DNA from: UBA11740 sp049273695
Lineage (GTDB): Bacteria > Acidobacteriota > Blastocatellia > Pyrinomonadales > Pyrinomonadaceae
Assembly: GCA_049273695.1 (NCBI GenBank)
Contig: JBASRE010000059.1
Location: 223,970 to 287,969 of the forward strand
DNA length: 64,000 nt
Reading direction: 5' to 3'
Shown one piece after another: positions 24,895 to 33,623 of the stretch. The notes below the pieces were generated by a model. That model did not search any database. It was not told where the DNA came from and saw nothing but the letters and a program-made list of their open reading frames with translations. How positions within the stretch are numbered: position 1 is the first letter of the stretch; each line of letters begins with the position of its first letter. A program made the position numbers and the translations under genes.

Positions 24895-27800
24895 ATGGAC
24901 GATAGATCACCCGCGAGCCCTGACGATGAATCCCTCGACCAGCAACTCAACGAGCATCTCAAATCCGTAAAAACTCCCGCTGAACGGCGCACAGTCGCTA
25001 AGCTGCTTAGTGAAATTCGTTCGCTGCCGCTGGAACACACCGTTGCCGCGATCGAAACCAGCGCCGCGATCGCAGGAGTTTCGCTGCGTGCGAGTATCGA
25101 ATTTCTCCGTGCGACGCCGGACGCCGCGCGGGTTCTGGAACCCGCAGAACTACGCGCGTGGGGCGAGTTGGGACGGCGGTTGACGACAAACGACGTCGAG
25201 AGCGGCATCAAGTTCTTTTCCGCCGGCACCGCCGGCTTCGCGCGCGTACCGGCGCCTGTCCGCCCTTTCGTATTCCAGGTTTGTTCGCGACAGATGATTC
25301 TGTCGGCAGCGATTGCGGCCGAAACATTTCGCGACGCGCCCGCATTGGCTAACGCAGTCTCAGATGCCGAACTGCTTCGCTCGATTTATGAAATCGCGGC
25401 CAGCATCTCGCGTCGTTCAGCGAAACACAGCGCGGAGTTTTTGAGCGCGACGCCGGCGGTGGTTGAGGGTGTCGGGCGTGGGGTGTTAGGTGTAGAACAA
25501 GACGCGGGTGTTGGGCGTGGGGTGTTGGGTGTAGAACAAGACGAGGGTGTCGGGCGTAGGGTGTTGGGTGTAGATCCAGACGCGGGTGTTGGGCGTGGGG
25601 TGTTGGGTGTAGATCAAGACGCGTCTCATCAACACCCGACACCCGACACCCAACACCCTCTTCTTATTGCCGCCGTCGATCTGGCGAAATCGTTTGCCGA
25701 ACACGCCGGCGGCATTGCGGCTGATGCGTGGGTTTCGATTCCGGCGGCAACCGCGCAACTCGATCCGGACAACGTGCTCAAATTGCTCCGGCGCGCACGC
25801 AGTTTTCTCGAACGCGGGGGTGGGGCGGCGCTGCAAGTCTTAATTGCTGGTGGCGACATCCTGCGGACAGTTCCGGAATGTTTCGACGAGTGGATCGAAC
25901 TTCTTTGGGCGGTGGCGGCGCACGGCAACGCTGGACTGGTGGCGTTCACGCGAACTTGTCCGGGCGTCTTTCATTCGATTGCCACTGAAACTCGCCACGA
26001 CCGCGGGATAGATCTCATACGCCGGGTAATCAGCCTCACGCGCGATGTGGCGCGTGTCGATGGTGAGAGCGCGTTGGCCTGTCTGCGTTCCAGCGCGAAA
26101 GCTCTGCGTACCGTTTCGATCGATCAATTTGAAGCGTGGGCCCGCGCCGGCTTGATTACCAGTGACACGCGGACGCGGCGAAGTTATTACGCGCTTGAGA
26201 CGCGCACCAGCAACGACGCACTACGCGCCAGTGATCACGGCGGCGTCACACTCGAATCAATTCAGCATTTGCTGCGGCTGTACGTCGAAGGGTTAACCGG
26301 ACGCGCGGTAGAGATCGCATCGGTTGCCGCGGTGCCGGTTGAAGCACGCATCGGCGATGGCAGCACGATTTATTTGCCGGCTGCAGTCTCTGATTTCGGT
26401 GATGACGAACTCGACTTTCGGCTTTACAAAGTGCTGGCGGCGCATGCGGCCGGCCAGATCGAATTCGGTACCTACGAGCAAGCAACGGATGAGCTGCGCG
26501 CCGCTTACGTTTCGCTCGCCGACCGTTTCGATCCGGCAAAGCAGGACGAGCGCGCCGCGTTCGCGGACGATGGATATGTGCCTGACATAGCTGCCGCGGA
26601 ACAGGAGCAAAGCCCCTCTCCGCATGCGGAGAGGGGTGGGGGAGAGGTTGGCACGCGCGCTAACCCCACCCCATCCCTCCCCGCACACGGGGAGGGCGTA
26701 AGAGCCGGCTACTCCAACATCCTTCAATTGTTTCCGATTCCCGCTCTGGCGCGGCGCATTTTCGGCACGCTCGAGAATGGCCGCATCGATCGCCGGCTCC
26801 GAAGGCAATACCGAGGGCTCAATCGCGATCTCGATCTGATTCGTGCACACCTCCGAAGTCGCCGGCCGAAGTTAATCGATCTGCCGGCGACGTTGGTTCC
26901 CTTCGAATTGCTGTTTCAGATCACGATGCTCGGCGGTGCACTGGATGACGCTCGCGATTTCTACCGGCAGATCGTTTCTGAGTTGGAGACCGTGGTCGCG
27001 GAATATCTTAGCGATTCAAACACGACTGTGGCCGACACTCTGATGGCGACAAGTCGCGTGTACGACCTTTTCCAATCGATCTCGATGGAAGACGCGGAGA
27101 AGCAAATCGAAGTTCCGGACGAACAGGATCAGGAAGACGCGAGCAAGCTGGCCGAAGAAATGATGGCGCAACGCGAGCGCGATCGAAAGCCGGAGCGTCG
27201 CGACGCGCGCGAACTGTTCAACGCGTGGAATACCGAGGCTGAAGGCGAATTTGACGAACTGGAAGGCAGCGAAACGTGGAGCGAAGGCGAGACACCGGAG
27301 CATGGACTGGAAGAAGGTGAAGTCGCATTCAATTACGATGAATGGGACCGCGAACTGACCGACCACCGCGTTGGCTGGTGCCGCGTCGTGGAAAAGAAGG
27401 TGAAGCGCGGCAGCCGCACGTTCGTCGATGACACGCGCGAGCGCTACAAAGGCGTCATGTCATCAATCCGACATCAGTTTCAGTTGCTGAAGCCTGAGAA
27501 CCTGACGCGCATCATGAACGAGCTAGACGGCGAAGACTACGATCTGAACGCCGTCGTCGATTACTTCATCGATCGGCGCGCCGACGGTCAACAATCGGAA
27601 CGCATTTATACGAAACGCTTGCGCCGGCGTCGCGATGTTGCGGTTTCTTTCCTGCTCGATCAGTCGTCATCGACCGCGCGCACCATTGGCCGTCATCCGC
27701 TGCAGCCTTACACCCACCCGGGCCGGCGAATTATCGAAATTGAAAAGGAGGGCCTGGTGCTGATGAGCGAGGCGCTCGAAGCCGTCGGAGATGTCTATTC

Positions 27801-28239
27801 GATCAACGGCTTCACCTCCGAAGGCCGTCGCAATGTGAAGTTCTATGTACTGAAAGACTTTGACGAGCATTACTCGGACGAAGTTATGTGCCGCATCGGC
27901 GGCATCACTTATCAAAACAACACTCGTTTGGGCGCAGCGATCCGGCACGCGACTGCGAAACTCGAACAGCAGGAAGCGCGCACTCGTTTGTTGATTGTTC
28001 TGTCGGACGGACGGCCTTACGATCACGATTACGGCGACGCACGTTACGCGCGCGAAGACACGCGCGAAGCACTCGTGAATGCGAAGGTGCGCGGCATCAC
28101 GCCCTTCTGCATCACGATTGATCGAGAATCTGAAGCCGAACTGCGCGATCTTTACGGCGAAGTCGGCTACACGATCATCGACGATGTGCTGTCCTTGCCG
28201 GAGCGGCTGCCGGGAATTTACCGAAGGTTGACGACGTGA
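24895..28239 (+). CDS. CbbO/NorD-like VWA-domain protein with two in-frame repeat inserts
   Basis: 1114 residues. The C-terminal 230 residues form a von Willebrand A domain with MIDAS motif LLDQSSS near residue 923 and later LSDGRPYDHDYG; it is the partner of the CbbQ-type ATPase upstream. A long helical N-terminal region precedes an acidic segment (about 760-800). Two stretches are not ancestral: residues about 192-257 are four 13-residue copies (GVGRGVLGVEQDA-like) plus an inverted tail, and about 572-601 come from a GC-rich palindrome (QSPSPHAERGGGEVGTRANP). Both keep the frame. The pair may insert a metal or remodel an unidentified enzyme. Confidence 0.88.
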   Translation: MDDRSPASPDDESLDQQLNEHLKSVKTPAERRTVAKLLSEIRSLPLEHTVAAIETSAAIAGVSLRASIEFLRATPDAARVLEPAELRAWGELGRRLTTNDVESGIKFFSAGTAGFARVPAPVRPFVFQVCSRQMILSAAIAAETFRDAPALANAVSDAELLRSIYEIAASISRRSAKHSAEFLSATPAVVEGVGRGVLGVEQDAGVGRGVLGVEQDEGVGRRVLGVDPDAGVGRGVLGVDQDASHQHPTPDTQHPLLIAAVDLAKSFAEHAGGIAADAWVSIPAATAQLDPDNVLKLLRRARSFLERGGGAALQVLIAGGDILRTVPECFDEWIELLWAVAAHGNAGLVAFTRTCPGVFHSIATETRHDRGIDLIRRVISLTRDVARVDGESALACLRSSAKALRTVSIDQFEAWARAGLITSDTRTRRSYYALETRTSNDALRASDHGGVTLESIQHLLRLYVEGLTGRAVEIASVAAVPVEARIGDGSTIYLPAAVSDFGDDELDFRLYKVLAAHAAGQIEFGTYEQATDELRAAYVSLADRFDPAKQDERAAFADDGYVPDIAAAEQEQSPSPHAERGGGEVGTRANPTPSLPAHGEGVRAGYSNILQLFPIPALARRIFGTLENGRIDRRLRRQYRGLNRDLDLIRAHLRSRRPKLIDLPATLVPFELLFQITMLGGALDDARDFYRQIVSELETVVAEYLSDSNTTVADTLMATSRVYDLFQSISMEDAEKQIEVPDEQDQEDASKLAEEMMAQRERDRKPERRDARELFNAWNTEAEGEFDELEGSETWSEGETPEHGLEEGEVAFNYDEWDRELTDHRVGWCRVVEKKVKRGSRTFVDDTRERYKGVMSSIRHQFQLLKPENLTRIMNELDGEDYDLNAVVDYFIDRRADGQQSERIYTKRLRRRRDVAVSFLLDQSSSTARTIGRHPLQPYTHPGRRIIEIEKEGLVLMSEALEAVGDVYSINGFTSEGRRNVKFYVLKDFDEHYSDEVMCRIGGITYQNNTRLGAAIRHATAKLEQQEARTRLLIVLSDGRPYDHDYGDARYAREDTREALVNAKVRGITPFCITIDRESEAELRDLYGEVGYTIIDDVLSLPERLPGIYRRLTT
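25468..25665. repeat. Four 39-bp tandem units plus inverted partner, inside a gene
   Basis: Units at 25468-25506, 25507-25545, 25546-25584 and 25585-25623 differ by a few bases each; each contains GGTGTTGGG-type words. They are followed at 25624-25665 by ACACCCGACACCC words, the reverse complement. The unit length is divisible by three, so the reading frame survives. Confidence 0.95.
26613..26696. repeat. CCCTCTCC-family double palindrome inside a gene
   Basis: A perfect 24-nt palindrome (26613-26636, half-site CCCCTCTCCGCA) and a 9-bp stem with 4-nt loop (26675-26696, CCCTCCCCG) flank a G-rich spacer. Same family as at 5.7, 32.9, 63.0 and 63.9 kb. Confidence 0.95.
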
Positions 28240-28301
28240 ACGTATGAAGTGCGGAATTACCTGCTTCACGGTACAATCGAGGCAAGCTGAGGAGGTTGTG
28301 T

Positions 28302-28532
28302 ATGTCCACAGAAGCTTCCAAAATCCTGGCGGAAGTTCTCGCATTACCGCCAGATGAGCGCGCGCAACTGGTCGAAAAAATCCTCGACAGTCTCGGTGCT
28401 GAGCCAGACAAGGAAAGGCTGGAGAGATGGGCCGCCGAAGCGGAATCCCGACTCGACGCGATTGACCGGGGCGAGCTTGATGTGCTCCCGGGAGAAGAAG
28501 TATTCGAGCGCCTCAGACAAAGATACTCATGA
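28302..28532 (+). CDS. Addiction-module antitoxin (PF09720-like)
   Basis: 76 residues. The pattern ILAEVLALPPDERAQLVEKILDSL and the C-terminal WAAEAESRLDAIDRGE match short addiction-module components of the PF09720 type. ATG at 28302 has GGAGG six bases upstream; a TTG two codons earlier is unlikely. The stop overlaps the toxin start as ATGA. Confidence 0.85.
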   Translation: MSTEASKILAEVLALPPDERAQLVEKILDSLGAEPDKERLERWAAEAESRLDAIDRGELDVLPGEEVFERLRQRYS

Positions 28533-28834
28533 ACCTCAAGTTCTCGATCGTTGCTGAACGAGAAATAGAAGCCGCCGCCGACTATTACGAAAAACAAGAA
28601 GCTGGACTTGGCTTGAGATTTGTTCTTGAACTGGAACGCGCGCTCAAGTTCATTCTTCAATTTCCGAATGCCTGGGTTCCCATTTCCCAGCGAGCTCGGC
28701 GTTGCGTACTGAGACGCTTTCCTTACAATGTCATCTATTCTGTGCAACAAGACACAGTCACGATCGTAACTGTAGTCCATCAGCGTCGAGACCCCGAAAA
28801 GTGGCAGACGCTGGTTAAAGAGTTAGGACTCTAG
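28529..28834 (+). CDS. ParE/RelE-type toxin
   Basis: 101 residues. LKFSIVAEREIEAAADYYE at the start and RRFPYNVIYSV...VVHQRRDPEKW at the end are typical ParE/RelE-superfamily signatures. It overlaps its antitoxin by four bases, indicating translational coupling. Target (gyrase or ribosome-bound mRNA) cannot be told from sequence. Confidence 0.87.
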   Translation: MNLKFSIVAEREIEAAADYYEKQEAGLGLRFVLELERALKFILQFPNAWVPISQRARRCVLRRFPYNVIYSVQQDTVTIVTVVHQRRDPEKWQTLVKELGL

Positions 28835-28903
28835 AGATTTCTGCGATATCGCGTAGTCGTACCGCCGTCGGCACACCCGAGCCGTGGATCGAGAGGAGAC
28901 AAT

Positions 28904-29662
28904 TTGACGGATCAAAAACATTTTTCAGGCAAGTCGGCCATCGTCACCGGCGCGACGCGGGGCATCGGCCGCGCGATCGCACTTGAACTCGCGCATCGCG
29001 GCGCGGACATCGCGTTCAATTATGCAAAGAGCGCAGAAGCTGCCGAGACTTTGAAATCCGAAATTGAAGCGCTCGGCGTGCGCGCCCTCGCGACTCAGAG
29101 CGACGTCGCAAAGACGGATGAGGCGGCTGAGATGGTCAAGCAGACGAAAGACGCTTTCGGCCGCATCGATTTTCTCGTGAACAATGCCGGCATCGTGCGC
29201 GACACTTTGATCCTGCGCATGAAGGAAGAAGATTGGGACGCCGTGATCGACACGAATTTGAAAGGCGCCTGGAACTTTTCGAAGGCTGCCCTGCGCGTGA
29301 TGCTGCGTCAGGATGGCGGCGGCTCGATCCTCAACATCACTTCAATCAGCGGCGTCGTCGGCATGGCCGGCCAATCAAATTATTCGGCTTCGAAAGCCGG
29401 CATGATTGGATTGACGAAGGCTCTGGCGCGCGAAGTTGCCAGCCGCAAAGTCACCGTCAACGCGCTCGCGCTCGGAATGGTGGCCACGGACATGGCCAGC
29501 GGTCTCGACGAAAGTTATCAAGCAAAAATAATCGAGCAGATTCCGCTCGGCCGCTTTGCCGAAGCCGACGAAGTCGCCCGCATCGCTTGCTTCCTCTTGT
29601 CAGATGATGCGCGCTACATCACGGGTCAGGTGATTCAGGTTGATGGCGGCCTCGCGATGTAG
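28904..29662 (+). CDS. fabG: 3-oxoacyl-ACP reductase FabG-type SDR
   Basis: 252 residues. Rossmann motif TGATRGIG near residue 16, NNAG near 90, catalytic Ser-Tyr-Lys as ITSISG... and YSASKAG near 158, and PG-type loop replaced by ALGMVATDM. It ends in the classic GQVIQVDGGLAM. It reduces 3-oxoacyl-ACP with NADPH in fatty-acid elongation, or a related substrate, since no other fab gene is adjacent. Start is TTG at 28904 with GAGAGGAGA upstream. Confidence 0.9.
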   Translation: MTDQKHFSGKSAIVTGATRGIGRAIALELAHRGADIAFNYAKSAEAAETLKSEIEALGVRALATQSDVAKTDEAAEMVKQTKDAFGRIDFLVNNAGIVRDTLILRMKEEDWDAVIDTNLKGAWNFSKAALRVMLRQDGGGSILNITSISGVVGMAGQSNYSASKAGMIGLTKALAREVASRKVTVNALALGMVATDMASGLDESYQAKIIEQIPLGRFAEADEVARIACFLLSDDARYITGQVIQVDGGLAM

Positions 29663-29804
29663 GTGCCGCCGAAGCCCGTGCAGCCTAACTTTCAAGTGTC
29701 GCGGATCAATCAGCACAAGACTCAAATCTTGACGAAGTAGTCGACTTCAGAAAGAATCCCTCAGCTCAATCCATCCACGCACCCAGCGCACCGGAGGAAC
29801 CAGC

Positions 29805-30821
29805 ATGACCGTCGATCCCAAGCCGGTTGTAGTTCAGAAATCCAATTGGACGACAATCGTTACCATTGCATCAATCTCCGGGATTTTCATTCTCTTCCTC
29901 GTGGTGCTTTGGGCAGCGGGCTTCTTTACATTCAGTGGGTCGGATCCCAGTTCCAAGGTCGTTGCGGCGGCGCTGGCACTTGTAGGCGGGCTAGTTGCGG
30001 CGGTGGTATCGATAATAGGCATTGTTCTAAAGTATTCAATTGACCAGAGAACTGAAACCCGGCTCCAGATCGAAGCTACTCGTGCAGCGGCCGATCGCAA
30101 AGCCGAATCCGATCGCGCAAGCGCTTTGCAAACGCAGGCCGAGCAACGATTGAATCTTGAAGCGGCGATCCGAGCTGTTGAATTGCTTGGAACAAAAGAA
30201 GGTTCCGACATCGCACTCCAGCGAACTGGGGCTTTGTTCGCGCTGTCCAGTCTGGATCATCACAGTTTGACTCTTGACCTGACTGCGTACTTGCTCGAAA
30301 AGAATTCTTTGGAACCAAGCATGGCCTGTACTTTGATCGATGCCGCGCTGAAAAGAGGCGACGAAGCGGGTAAGCGTCAGGCGGTGCTGATTTTCTACGA
30401 GAACGCCAGTCGAATGATAACTGAGTTTGACACCAATGCGCCGCGCGCTATTACAAATTGGGAAGATTGTCTTAGCGACCCCTACGTTCGTGAATTGGCA
30501 GCTTTAGCTCTGGGTAGAATGTTGCTGGCTCGTCGGTTTCCAGTGTGGCTGTCACAATTTGAGGGCGAGCTGTATACGCTCCTGGGCGCCTTGGCGTTAG
30601 CCTGGCAAACGGAATCGAACGATCGTCTGCGAAGTGACAGTGCTGCAATGTTGGAGTCGATATTAGCCGCGCCTTCTCTCAAAGGCGAGCTCTTCCATCC
30701 CAAGAAGAGCGTCAACCTTAACCAGATCAAAGAGGCGGTGACAGGAAGCGTTGCCGTTACGAGTCGCGTGACCAGACTCTCCGCACAACTGAGAACTTGG
30801 AGTCTAGATACGATCAGCTGA
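29805..30821 (+). CDS. Membrane-anchored protein with coiled coil, unknown function
   Basis: 338 residues. Two transmembrane segments (about 14-38 and 46-70) are followed by an Ala/Gln/Glu-rich coiled coil (about 74-115) and a helical cytosolic domain of about 220 residues with leucine-rich repeats of helix pairs. GGAGGAACC precedes the ATG. No family is recognised. It lies directly upstream of the decayed aconitase fragment on the other strand. Confidence 0.7.
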   Translation: MTVDPKPVVVQKSNWTTIVTIASISGIFILFLVVLWAAGFFTFSGSDPSSKVVAAALALVGGLVAAVVSIIGIVLKYSIDQRTETRLQIEATRAAADRKAESDRASALQTQAEQRLNLEAAIRAVELLGTKEGSDIALQRTGALFALSSLDHHSLTLDLTAYLLEKNSLEPSMACTLIDAALKRGDEAGKRQAVLIFYENASRMITEFDTNAPRAITNWEDCLSDPYVRELAALALGRMLLARRFPVWLSQFEGELYTLLGALALAWQTESNDRLRSDSAAMLESILAAPSLKGELFHPKKSVNLNQIKEAVTGSVAVTSRVTRLSAQLRTWSLDTIS

Positions 30822-30832
30822 CCCCAGCTTAA

Positions 30833-31057
30833 TCAACTGCGGGCCTTCAGAAATTCATCCGGCTCGACAATCTTTCCCGCAATCGCGGAAGCCGCAACGA
30901 CATAAGGACGCGCGAGATATAGTTCCTGGGCCGCTGCGGCCGGGAAAGTTTTGATTCTGGGCGCTTACAGTGACTGTTTCAGCGGTTTTGGAGGCGCCGG
31001 GCCAGACGTTGATGCAGGCGCCACATCTTCGGATCCATCAGCTCAGTGTCAGCTTTC
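30833..31057 (-). pseudogene. Decayed copy of the aconitase 3' end
   Basis: Base-by-base similarity to 31424-31645, the C-terminal coding end of the intact aconitase on the same strand, including the VEPDEFL ending. Several indels break the frame: for example two bases are missing near 30920, and the region matching the DPSCGAC cluster site is scrambled. No start codon or upstream part is present, so it is a partial tandem duplication remnant about 75 codons long. Confidence 0.85.
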
Positions 31058-31139
31058 ATCTCTCGTTTACACCCACTTCACTGTCGCCGTTTACGTAATT
31101 GGTTGACGCTTTTAGCCAACCTAGGAAAGGGGAAACAGA

Positions 31140-31352
31140 ATGAAAGTTGTTAACATTAATTCGCGAAGGCTCTTCGGTCAGTTTTACCCTCCGGCATATG
31201 AACGGGTGCCCGAGGGACTGAAATTTCTGTCTGGTGTGGTGCTGACGTTTGTTGCACCAACACTTGCCTACTGCTACGTCACTCACGAAGTCCGGCCGTT
31301 GTACCTAATGGCTTGCCAGTTGGTAATTGGCATCACGGTGCGGGTCGCCTGA
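31140..31352 (+). CDS. Small predicted membrane protein
   Basis: 70 residues. AGGAAAGGGG lies eight bases before the ATG, and a terminator-like hairpin starts nine bases after the stop, so it looks like a complete small transcription unit. A hydrophobic region spans about 28-68 (FLSGVVLTFVAPTLAYCYV and LMACQLVIGITVRV). No family is recognised. It sits between the two copies of the aconitase 3' end. Confidence 0.5.
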   Translation: MKVVNINSRRLFGQFYPPAYERVPEGLKFLSGVVLTFVAPTLAYCYVTHEVRPLYLMACQLVIGITVRVA

Positions 31353-31360
31353 TGGGAAAC

Positions 31361-31399
31361 GAGCCACGTTGCACATTGTGCGGCGTGGCTCTGTTTTTG
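31361..31399 (+). terminator. Rho-independent terminator
   Basis: Stem GAGCCACG (31361-31368) pairs with CGTGGCTC (31384-31391), followed by TGTTTTTGTT. It is placed right after the small membrane-protein gene. On the other strand it lies 20 bases beyond the aconitase stop and might weaken read-through there. Confidence 0.75.
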
Positions 31400-31420
31400 T
31401 TCACATGAATGCTGATTGGC

Positions 31421-33541
31421 TTAATTCAAGAATTCATCCGGCTCGACGATCTTTCCCGCAATCGCGGAAGCAGCAACCACATAAGGAGACGCGAGGTAGA
31501 GTTTGCCTGGGCCACTGCGGCCGGGGAAGTTTCGGTTCTGGGCGCTGACCGTGACTGTTTCAGCGGATGGCGAAGCGCCGGGGCCGGCATTAATACAGGC
31601 GCCGCAAGATGGATCGATCAGTTCAGCCCCCGCCTTTTCAAAGATTTCTATATATCCCTTGCGACGCGCGTACTGCTTGATCTTCTGCGATCCAAACTGC
31701 AGGTAGAGATGAACACCGGGCGCGACATGCTTGCCCTGCGCGAGTGCGTGCTGCAAGACGGTTGCGTACATGTCCATATCAGCCATCTTGCCGCCGGTAC
31801 AACTGCCGCCGTACGCGGCATCGATGCGCACTTCTTCCGCCAGCTCGTCAATCGGAATTCCGTTGCGCGGATCGCCGGGCAAAGCCACCATCGGCCTGAT
31901 TTCGTCTAAATCGATCTCGAACACGGCAGCGTACTCGGCATCAGGGTCGCTATAAACGAATCCTTCGCGCACAGTTTCCGCATCCAGTCCGCGCATGGTG
32001 ACGATGTAGGCCAGCGTCGCTTCGTCGGGTTCAATGATGCCGGTTGTACCTCCGGCTTCGACCGACATGTTCGTCAACGTCGCACGCTCATCCATCGGCC
32101 AATTCATCAAATCTTCGCCCGCGAACTCCAGAACCTTGCCGATGCCCTGACTCGTTTTCATGTAGTCGGTCGCGAGGATGTAGAGCATCACGTCTTTCGC
32201 CGTGACGTCAGCGCGCTTCTTTCCCGTCAAAACGTACTTAACGGTTTCGGGGACGCGGATGCGAATGTCTTTGGTGTACCAGGCGTTCGCCATGTCGGTT
32301 GAGCCGACGCCGAACGCGAAGCACCCGAGCACGCCCGCCATGCATGTGTGCGAGTCAGTGCCAATCACGATCTGTCCCGGCAAAGCGAGATCTTCAACGA
32401 CCGCGTTGTGACAGATTGCTTCCGATCCACCGTCGGGATTCTCACCGTAGAGTTTGATTCCCTGCTTCGCGGTGAATGCCTCCTGAGTCGTCGCCAGGCC
32501 GTCGGCCTTTTCGAGCAGACCCATCTCGCGATGTTTTGGCGACATTACTTTGTTGAGAAACGTCAGGTGATCGCGAAACGCGAAGACTGATTGCGGTTCG
32601 GTCACTCTCGCATCAGGTCCGAGCGCCTGAGTCAAAAGCGAAGCGGCCATCGGCGTGACGTATTCATGCGAAAAGCGCACGTCAGCAACGGCGAACAAAG
32701 CGTCGCCCGGTTTGACTGACTCAACGCCGATCGTTCCGGCTTTGACGAACGCGTGTCGCGCGATGATCTTTTCGACGATGTTCATGGGACGGCGTGGGGC
32801 AATCGTGTCAGAAGCCCGACCGTCAGCGAGGGCAACGATCGAAGGCCCGCCCGCTAACGCTTCGCGACCCTCACCCTGCCCTCTCCCAAAGGGAGAGGGA
32901 TTAGCAGGCGGTTCTGACAAAGGCGGCGGCGAAACTTCGCCCGCCAGACGCGCCTTGTTGTAATTGAACAGCCCGCCGTGCTCGACGATGTCTTTTGAAA
33001 TTGGATCGAGCCCTTTGGTGAATTCGCCAAGCGGAATCTTTTCGCCGCGACGAACGCGATCAATCAGTCCGAAGTCTGTCGAAGTCAGCAAACCGATATT
33101 TTGCGAGTTCTGCCCGTAAATCTTCTCAATGCTCTGGGCGATGACGAGCTGAATGCCGGCCCATTTCTCGGCGTAGGGCGCCGTCTCGCGTGAAGAGCCA
33201 CAGCCTTTCGACAAACCTGAAACGACGACGGCGAATCCGCCGTTCTTCACTTCATCCTTTCTGACTGCGGCATCGCGCATGCCGACGTACACGTACTCGC
33301 CCAGAGTCTCGTCGTAATGAAAACAAACCCAACCCGGCGTGATCTCGTCAGTCGAAATGTTGTTCATCAGCGGCAGATTGTCGGCGGCGAGTTGCGCCGC
33401 TAACTCAATTTCAATTCTTTGCGCTTCGTCGCCGGTGGCTTCAAGTTGCTTTCGAATCAGCGCCGTATCTTCCGTCAAAAACAGAATGCGGCCGCTGAAC
33501 GTGATTTGGTCAGAGCGTTTTTCGAGTCGATTAGCTGACAT
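31421..33541 (-). CDS. Domain-permuted aconitase-family hydratase
   Basis: 706 residues from the ATG preceded by GGAGTAAGA. The swivel (LeuD-like) domain comes first (residues about 1-200: NISTDEITPG, GCGSSRETAPY, SIEKIYGQNSQNIGLL) and the cluster-binding LeuC-like domain second (from MNIVEKIIARHAFVKAG, about 252). The [4Fe-4S] ligands are in GSCTGGKMADM and DPSCGACINAG. In AcnA the swivel is C-terminal, so this is a reversed fusion. The linker at about 200-250 is built from two repeat elements (PSPFGRGQGEG... and ALADGRASDT). Aconitate or a homologous substrate such as isopropylmalate is possible; no leu genes are adjacent. Confidence 0.88.
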   Translation of the reverse strand: MSANRLEKRSDQITFSGRILFLTEDTALIRKQLEATGDEAQRIEIELAAQLAADNLPLMNNISTDEITPGWVCFHYDETLGEYVYVGMRDAAVRKDEVKNGGFAVVVSGLSKGCGSSRETAPYAEKWAGIQLVIAQSIEKIYGQNSQNIGLLTSTDFGLIDRVRRGEKIPLGEFTKGLDPISKDIVEHGGLFNYNKARLAGEVSPPPLSEPPANPSPFGRGQGEGREALAGGPSIVALADGRASDTIAPRRPMNIVEKIIARHAFVKAGTIGVESVKPGDALFAVADVRFSHEYVTPMAASLLTQALGPDARVTEPQSVFAFRDHLTFLNKVMSPKHREMGLLEKADGLATTQEAFTAKQGIKLYGENPDGGSEAICHNAVVEDLALPGQIVIGTDSHTCMAGVLGCFAFGVGSTDMANAWYTKDIRIRVPETVKYVLTGKKRADVTAKDVMLYILATDYMKTSQGIGKVLEFAGEDLMNWPMDERATLTNMSVEAGGTTGIIEPDEATLAYIVTMRGLDAETVREGFVYSDPDAEYAAVFEIDLDEIRPMVALPGDPRNGIPIDELAEEVRIDAAYGGSCTGGKMADMDMYATVLQHALAQGKHVAPGVHLYLQFGSQKIKQYARRKGYIEIFEKAGAELIDPSCGACINAGPGASPSAETVTVSAQNRNFPGRSGPGKLYLASPYVVAASAIAGKIVEPDEFLN
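32807..32899. repeat. Two repeat families nested in the aconitase linker
   Basis: 32807-32833 is a close copy of the GTCAGAAGCCCGACCGT element seen at 8.4 kb. 32879-32899 is a perfect 9-bp stem CCCTCTCCC with loop AAA. Together they encode the inter-domain linker without breaking the frame. Confidence 0.92.
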
Positions 33542-33623
33542 TCTTACTCCGCGAAAGTCGTACGAGGAATTCAAACCAGAATTATAAACCGCGGGGGTTA
33601 AAATGTTGGAATCGAGTGTTTCC

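Noticed and set aside
25468..25623. Four evenly spaced direct repeats as a CRISPR array
   Set aside because: Units are directly adjacent without spacers and lie inside a coding frame; no cas gene is present.
26293..26850. 185-residue frame opposite the CbbO-like gene
   Set aside because: It is antisense to a clear VWA-protein frame, crosses the palindromic insert and shows no domain.
31409..31909. 166-residue + strand frame over the aconitase 3' end
   Set aside because: Shadow of the aconitase frame, whose cluster cysteines are conserved.
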